In this document: one piece after another, positions 60,532 to 64,000 of the stretch
Layout: each line of letters opens with the position of its first letter
Position numbering within the stretch: the first letter of the stretch is position 1
Assembly (NCBI RefSeq): GCF_030816895.1
Contig: NZ_JAUSYL010000001.1
Location: forward strand, 2,232,001-2,296,000
From: Clavibacter sp. B3I6
GTDB lineage: Bacteria > Actinomycetota > Actinomycetes > Actinomycetales > Microbacteriaceae
DNA length: 64,000 nt
Reading direction: 5' to 3'
The notes under the pieces: generated by a model
The model's database searches: none
What the model saw: the letters and a program-made list of their open reading frames with translations, nothing else
Told to the model about the DNA's origin: nothing
Position numbers and translations under genes: made by a program

Positions 60532-61416
60532 TCACTCGGGGGTGACGGCGTCCTTCACGGCGCCGGCCGCCTTCTTCAGGATGCCCGGCTCCTTGGGCGG
60601 GATGGTGCCGTGGAGCAGCGGGTTTCCGACGGGGGGCGGCGGCATGGGCACGGAGGTGGTGGGGCCGTCGTGGTACGTGAACGTGCCCTTGCCGTCGGGC
60701 GTGGGGCCCGACGCCCAGGACCCCTCGGCGGCCGCGGGGCCGTTCGAGAAGTTCAGGTACTGGTACGAGACCTCGCGGTCCTCCAGCTCGATCGGGAAGT
60801 CGCTCGGGACCGGCAGGTCCTCCGTGCCCTCGGCGCGGAGCTCGGCGATGGCCGCGGTCCACTGGTTCTGGTGCATGGTGTCGCGGGCGATGAGGAAGGA
60901 CAGGAGGTCCTTCACGCCGTGGTCGTCGGTCATGTGGAAGAGGCGCGCGGCCTGGATCCGGCCCTGCATCTCGGCGTTGGCGTTGGCGGTGAAGTCGGCC
61001 AGCAGGTTGCCGCTGCAGGTGACGTAGGAGCCCTGCCACGGGTTGCCGTTGCTGTCGACGGGGCGCGCGCCGGCGCCGGCGACGATGGCGTGCTGGATGT
61101 CCATGCCGCCGATGACCGCCGCGAGGGTCGGGTCCTTCATCGCGTCCTCGGTCGCCTCGACGGGCGCGGTCTCGAGCAGCTTGGCGATCATGATGGCGAG
61201 CATCTCGACGTGGCCGAACTCCTCGGCGCCGATGCCGTAGAGCATGTCGCGGTACTTGCCCGGGAGCTTCGAGTTCCAGGACTGGAAGCCGTACTGCATG
61301 GCCACGGAGATCTCGCCGTACTGGCCGCCGAGCACCTCCTGGAGGTGGCGCGCGTAGATGGGGTCGGGCTTGTCGGGGGATGCGTTGTGCTGCAGCTCCT
61401 GCTTGTGGAAGAACAT
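60532..61416 (-). CDS. Manganese catalase
   Basis: 294 residues from ATG 61416, with GAGAGG upstream. The ferritin-like four-helix core carries the dimanganese ligands: LGGQYGEISVAMQY, IGAEEFGHVEMLA (ExxH), NANAEMQGRIQAARLFHMTDD (ExxxR, later H) and ARDTMHQNQW. C-terminal part: YQYLNFSNGPAA. It breaks down hydrogen peroxide without haem. Monocistronic, closed by a strong terminator; probably stress-induced, but no regulator site was identified. Confidence 0.95.
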   Translation of the reverse strand: MFFHKQELQHNASPDKPDPIYARHLQEVLGGQYGEISVAMQYGFQSWNSKLPGKYRDMLYGIGAEEFGHVEMLAIMIAKLLETAPVEATEDAMKDPTLAAVIGGMDIQHAIVAGAGARPVDSNGNPWQGSYVTCSGNLLADFTANANAEMQGRIQAARLFHMTDDHGVKDLLSFLIARDTMHQNQWTAAIAELRAEGTEDLPVPSDFPIELEDREVSYQYLNFSNGPAAAEGSWASGPTPDGKGTFTYHDGPTTSVPMPPPPVGNPLLHGTIPPKEPGILKKAAGAVKDAVTPE

Positions 61417-61760
61417 CCAGTACCTCTCATCGTCGACGCGGTCCGGAGCGACCGCGGCTCTCCGTCGAGCGTTCGCCGCGGTCCCGTGGACCGCCTACCC
61501 CCTTGACAGACGGCCGCAGGTCGTCCCGGGCGCGTCGGCAGCAGCCGTTCCGCCGGCGCGGGGCGGCCCGCAGCGGCTCCCGCGTCGCGTCCTCCCCCGC
61601 CGGATCCAGTACCACATGCGGATCCGCCCGCGAGACGATGCACTGTCGGGCGGCAACGCTGGCATAGTGGATGGGCACGGCCGAAGCTCAGCGCCGCTCT
61701 CTGGCCCCCTCTCCGTCGGCGCGGGGCCCGAGAGCTCACGAGGGGGACACGGGATCGATC
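61417..61760. other. Intergenic region between Mn-catalase and the DUF7882-like gene
   Basis: About 344 bases with no credible gene. It must hold the divergent promoters of both neighbours. TTGACA at 61503-61508 is the only good -35-like hexamer, but no matching -10 box was found at proper spacing. Nothing else was recognised. Confidence 0.5.
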
Positions 61761-62084
61761 ATGGGCACGTTCAAGTACGACTCCACGCTGACGGCGGAGT
61801 TCGACGACCGTCTGCTGGCGCACCTCCAGCTCGTCATCGGCGCCAAGCTCCGGCGCGGGGAGAACTTCTACTTCTCCTGGCGCGACGACGTGGAGGTCGG
61901 CGACGGGCGCACCACCATCTGGATGCACAACTCGCTGCCGCTGGTGTTCAAGTACCACGGCAGCCGCGTCCCGCCCATCAACCGCAAGTGGGTGGACGCC
62001 CTCATGACCACGGCGAACAGCCCCGGCGGCCTCCTCATCATGCGCGAGCCGCCCGAGGACGAGCCTCGCGACGACGCGCGCTGA
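61761..62084 (+). CDS. DUF7882-like small protein
   Basis: 107 residues from ATG 61761. GTFKYDSTLTAEFDDRLLAH, LVIGAKLRRGENFYFSWRDD, RTTIWMHNSLPLVFKYHGSR and NSPGGLLIMREPPED follow the pattern of short proteins common in Microbacteriaceae, where they are listed as DUF7882 or simply hypothetical. Function unknown. There is no secretion signal and no membrane span. Confidence 0.85.
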   Translation: MGTFKYDSTLTAEFDDRLLAHLQLVIGAKLRRGENFYFSWRDDVEVGDGRTTIWMHNSLPLVFKYHGSRVPPINRKWVDALMTTANSPGGLLIMREPPEDEPRDDAR

Positions 62085-62111
62085 CGCCCCTCCGCGGAGC
62101 GCCGAACAGGT

Positions 62112-62123
62112 CCCCGATCGGGG
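62112..62123. repeat. Perfect palindrome CCCCGATCGGGG
   Basis: 12-bp palindrome 27 bases after the DUF7882-like gene; may be the core of a weak terminator. The same 12 bases occur near 20029-20040. Confidence 0.4.
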
Positions 62124-62238
62124 GCTAGACCCATCAGCCTTACGCTGTCAACCCCCCGACGGGCATTGGAGCGCAGCGGTCGCTGCTGGCATCGTGGTCC
62201 CGGGTCACGCGGGTGCGGCGCCCGGGGAGAAGGACGCG

Positions 62239-62565
62239 ATGCAGGACACCGACGCCGACGGCATGGGGGACCTGGTCCAGTCGTCCGCCAGCGAGGCCCT
62301 TCCCGCCCGCCAGCGGGAGCACGTCCGCAGCGCCACGGAGCAGGCGAGGTACGTGGCCGGCTACTTCGGCTGGTCGATCACCGGCGACACGATCCGCGGC
62401 ACCGAGGACGCGGTCGCGCTCTACATCGAGGACCTCGCGGCCGCCCTCGGCGAGCTGGGGTGGATCTCCCCCGGCGCCATCCACTGGGACCGGCTGCCCT
62501 TCGGCGAGGACGAGGCCGCCGAGGCCCTCCGCGTCGTGCAGCGCGCCCACGGCTGGGACGTCTGA
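62239..62565 (+). CDS. Hypothetical acidic protein
   Basis: 108 residues from ATG 62239, with GAGAAGGA upstream. PARQREHVRSATEQARYVAGYF, then GWSITGDTIRGTEDAVALYIED and FGEDEAAEALRVVQRAHGWDV. Probably a small helical domain; family not recognised. It follows the DUF7882-like gene, 154 bases away, on the same strand. Confidence 0.8.
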   Translation: MQDTDADGMGDLVQSSASEALPARQREHVRSATEQARYVAGYFGWSITGDTIRGTEDAVALYIEDLAAALGELGWISPGAIHWDRLPFGEDEAAEALRVVQRAHGWDV

Positions 62566-62938
62566 CCGCTTCGCCGTGCATCCGCCGGGAGCGGCGTCAA
62601 CCCCCTGGGCATTTCCCCACCCGTGTACCACACTCTCAGCACGAGGCCGTGGCGGGCTCGGGCGCTTGAGGGTTGTCGAGAGTCCTCCTATGCAGTCCGG
62701 ACCGCCGGCGAAGGCCCCCAGATCCGCCCCGCGCGGTCGTGTCGTGGACGACCGACGAACGGGGCGGATCGTCTGCGCGGGCCCCGCGTCCCCGTCGCCG
62801 TCCGCCCCGTCCGCCGCGCCCGGGAGTCGCCGCTGGCTGGACGCCGCCTGTCCTCCGCTTGGCGGACAGCACCGGAGGGCGTTGTGTAGATGAGCGCCTG
62901 CTCCACGAGGGTCCGGCGCTCGAGCACGAAGGAGCACC
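62566..62938 (+). promoter_or_regulatory. Leader/intergenic region before the zinc-dependent dehydrogenase
   Basis: 373 bases without a gene. It holds a long nested inverted repeat at 62721-62770 (outer arms GATCCGCCCC / GGGGCGGATC, inner arms GGTCGT / ACGACC) and a second hairpin-like stretch near 62843-62864 (TGTCC..GGACA). These may end upstream transcription or form a structured leader. AAGGAG at 62929-62934 is the ribosome binding site. Confidence 0.45.
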
Positions 62939-64000
62939 ATGAAGGCACTCACCTGGCAGGGCATCCACGACGTGGAGGTCAAGGACGTCGAGGACCCCCG
63001 CATCGAGCACGACACCGACGCCGTGATCCGCATCACGTCGACCGCGATCTGCGGATCCGACCTCCACCTCTACGAGGTCTTCGGCCCGTTCCTCGACAAG
63101 GACGACGTGCTCGGCCACGAGAACATGGGCGTCGTCGAGGAGGTCGGCAGCGCCGTCACGAAGCTGAAGGTCGGCGACCGCGTCGTCGTCCCGTTCGTGA
63201 TCGCCTGCCACGACTGCTTCATGTGCGACCGCGGCCTGTTCACGCAGTGCGAGACCACGCAGGTGAAGTCGCAGGGCAGCGGCGCCGCGCTCTACGGCTT
63301 CAGCCAGCTGTACGGATCCATCCCCGGCGGCCAGGCGGAGCGCCTCCGCATGCCGCTCGCCGACGTCAACGCGATCGTCGTGGACGGCGACCTGCCGGAC
63401 GAGCGCTACCTCTTCCTCAGCGACATCCTGCCCACCGCCTGGCAGGGCGTGCAGTACGCGGACGTGCCCGAGGGTGGCACCCTCGGCGTCATGGGCCTCG
63501 GCCCGGTCGGCCAGTTCGCGGCCCGCATCGGCAAGCACCTGGGCTACCGCGTCATCGCGGTCGACCCCGTGCCCGAGCGCCGCGAGATGGCGAAGCGCCA
63601 CGGCATCGAGACCCTCGACCTCACCGACGACGTGGCCGACCGGCTGCGCGCGCTCACCGACGGCCGCGGACCGGACGCCATGGTCGAGGCCGTCGGCATG
63701 GAGGCGCACGGCAGCCCCGCCGCCTCGTTCGCGCAGAAGGCCGCCGGCCTGCTGCCGGACGCCATCGCCCAGAAGGTCATGGACACCGCGAGCGTCGACC
63801 GCCTCGCAGCCCTGCACACGGCGTTCGACGCCGTCCGCCGCGGCGGCACCGTCTCCATCAGCGGCGTCTACGGCGGCGAGGCCGACCCGATGCCCATGAA
63901 GTCGCTCTTCGACAAGCAGATCGCCATCCGCATGGGCCAGTGCAACGTGCAGCACTGGATCCAGGACCTGCTGCCCCTCGTCGAGGACCCGGCCGACCCG
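62939..64000 (+). CDS. Zinc-dependent alcohol/formaldehyde dehydrogenase (truncated by window edge)
   Basis: 354 codons visible from ATG 62939; the end lies beyond the window. Medium-chain dehydrogenase: KALTWQGIHDVEVKDVEDPR, catalytic zinc ICGSDLHLYE and GHENMGVVEEVG, a structural zinc-type loop with cysteines (ACHDCFMCDRGLFTQC), Rossmann motif GVMGLGPVGQFAARIG. The long insert before the C-terminal part resembles the glutathione-independent formaldehyde dehydrogenase branch. NAD-dependent oxidation of an alcohol or aldehyde is likely; the substrate is not fixed. Confidence 0.9.
   Translation, partial: MKALTWQGIHDVEVKDVEDPRIEHDTDAVIRITSTAICGSDLHLYEVFGPFLDKDDVLGHENMGVVEEVGSAVTKLKVGDRVVVPFVIACHDCFMCDRGLFTQCETTQVKSQGSGAALYGFSQLYGSIPGGQAERLRMPLADVNAIVVDGDLPDERYLFLSDILPTAWQGVQYADVPEGGTLGVMGLGPVGQFAARIGKHLGYRVIAVDPVPERREMAKRHGIETLDLTDDVADRLRALTDGRGPDAMVEAVGMEAHGSPAASFAQKAAGLLPDAIAQKVMDTASVDRLAALHTAFDAVRRGGTVSISGVYGGEADPMPMKSLFDKQIAIRMGQCNVQHWIQDLLPLVEDPADP

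Noticed and set aside
61500..61531. Housekeeping promoter at TTGACA 61503 for the DUF7882-like gene
   Set aside because: No -10 hexamer at 16-18 bases and the start codon is 250 bases away.

Overview
The window is GC-rich (about 70% or more by eye), densely coded chromosomal DNA from an actinobacterium. Gene order (yidC-jag-rsmG-parA-parB, then ddl, trxA/trxB, murJ, cca and rpsF-ssb-rpsR-rplI-dnaB) and protein character point to the Microbacteriaceae, most likely Clavibacter or a close relative. That assignment is an inference from recalled synteny, not from a search. No tRNA, rRNA, insertion sequence, prophage or CRISPR array was seen.

Layout. 1-4.0 kb is the origin-proximal segregation region: the yidC tail, jag, rsmG (broken by a frameshift here), parA and parB, with three parS sites between jag and parA. 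4.0-12.1 kb, mostly on the minus strand, holds ddl, a PLP aminotransferase, trxA, trxB, murJ and a DUF6049-type secreted protein with a frameshift. 12.2-17.4 kb on the plus strand carries cca and the rpsF-ssb-rpsR-rplI operon, then dnaB preceded by a run of DnaA-box-like sequences. 17.5-26.5 kb is mixed: a CHY zinc-finger protein, prfC, a MerR regulator divergent from a SulP transporter, a GT4 glycosyltransferase, glycerate kinase, polyphosphate glucokinase and small membrane proteins. 26.6-30.8 kb has purB, a tyrosine phosphatase that reads openly into purB, and a two-gene WXG100-like/alpha-beta hydrolase module. 30.8-35.6 kb has an HisC-type aminotransferase and the E1alpha-E1beta-E2 genes of a 2-oxoacid dehydrogenase. 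35.6-40.2 kb is a zinc-homeostasis block: znuA-znuC-znuB-zur behind a Zur-box-like palindrome, then the cysteine-poor L28-L33-S14 genes and HU. 40.3-48.9 kb has a CopD/CtaG membrane protein, small membrane proteins with a winged-helix regulator, and an iron-siderophore ABC system around a DtxR/IdeR-like box. 48.9-64 kb holds metabolic and stress genes: a PIF1-like helicase, M18 aminopeptidase, deoC, a Tat-exported M15 peptidase, nnrD, a histidine phosphatase, an MBL hydrolase, Mn-catalase, two small lineage-type proteins and a truncated zinc-dependent dehydrogenase.

Themes. Metal supply recurs: zinc uptake, zinc-sparing ribosomal proteins and iron uptake each sit by a recognisable operator or regulator. 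Many genes have no Shine-Dalgarno sequence but carry a TAnnnT box 6-9 bases before the start codon, which indicates leaderless transcription. Four reading-frame anomalies (rsmG, the DUF6049 gene, the DUF305 lipoprotein and phosphatase/purB) are either real decay or uncorrected single-base assembly indels. No clearly unprecedented system was found. The least ordinary pieces are the WXG100-like/hydrolase pair, the DnaA-box run before dnaB, and a dienelactone-hydrolase homologue lacking its nucleophile and histidine.
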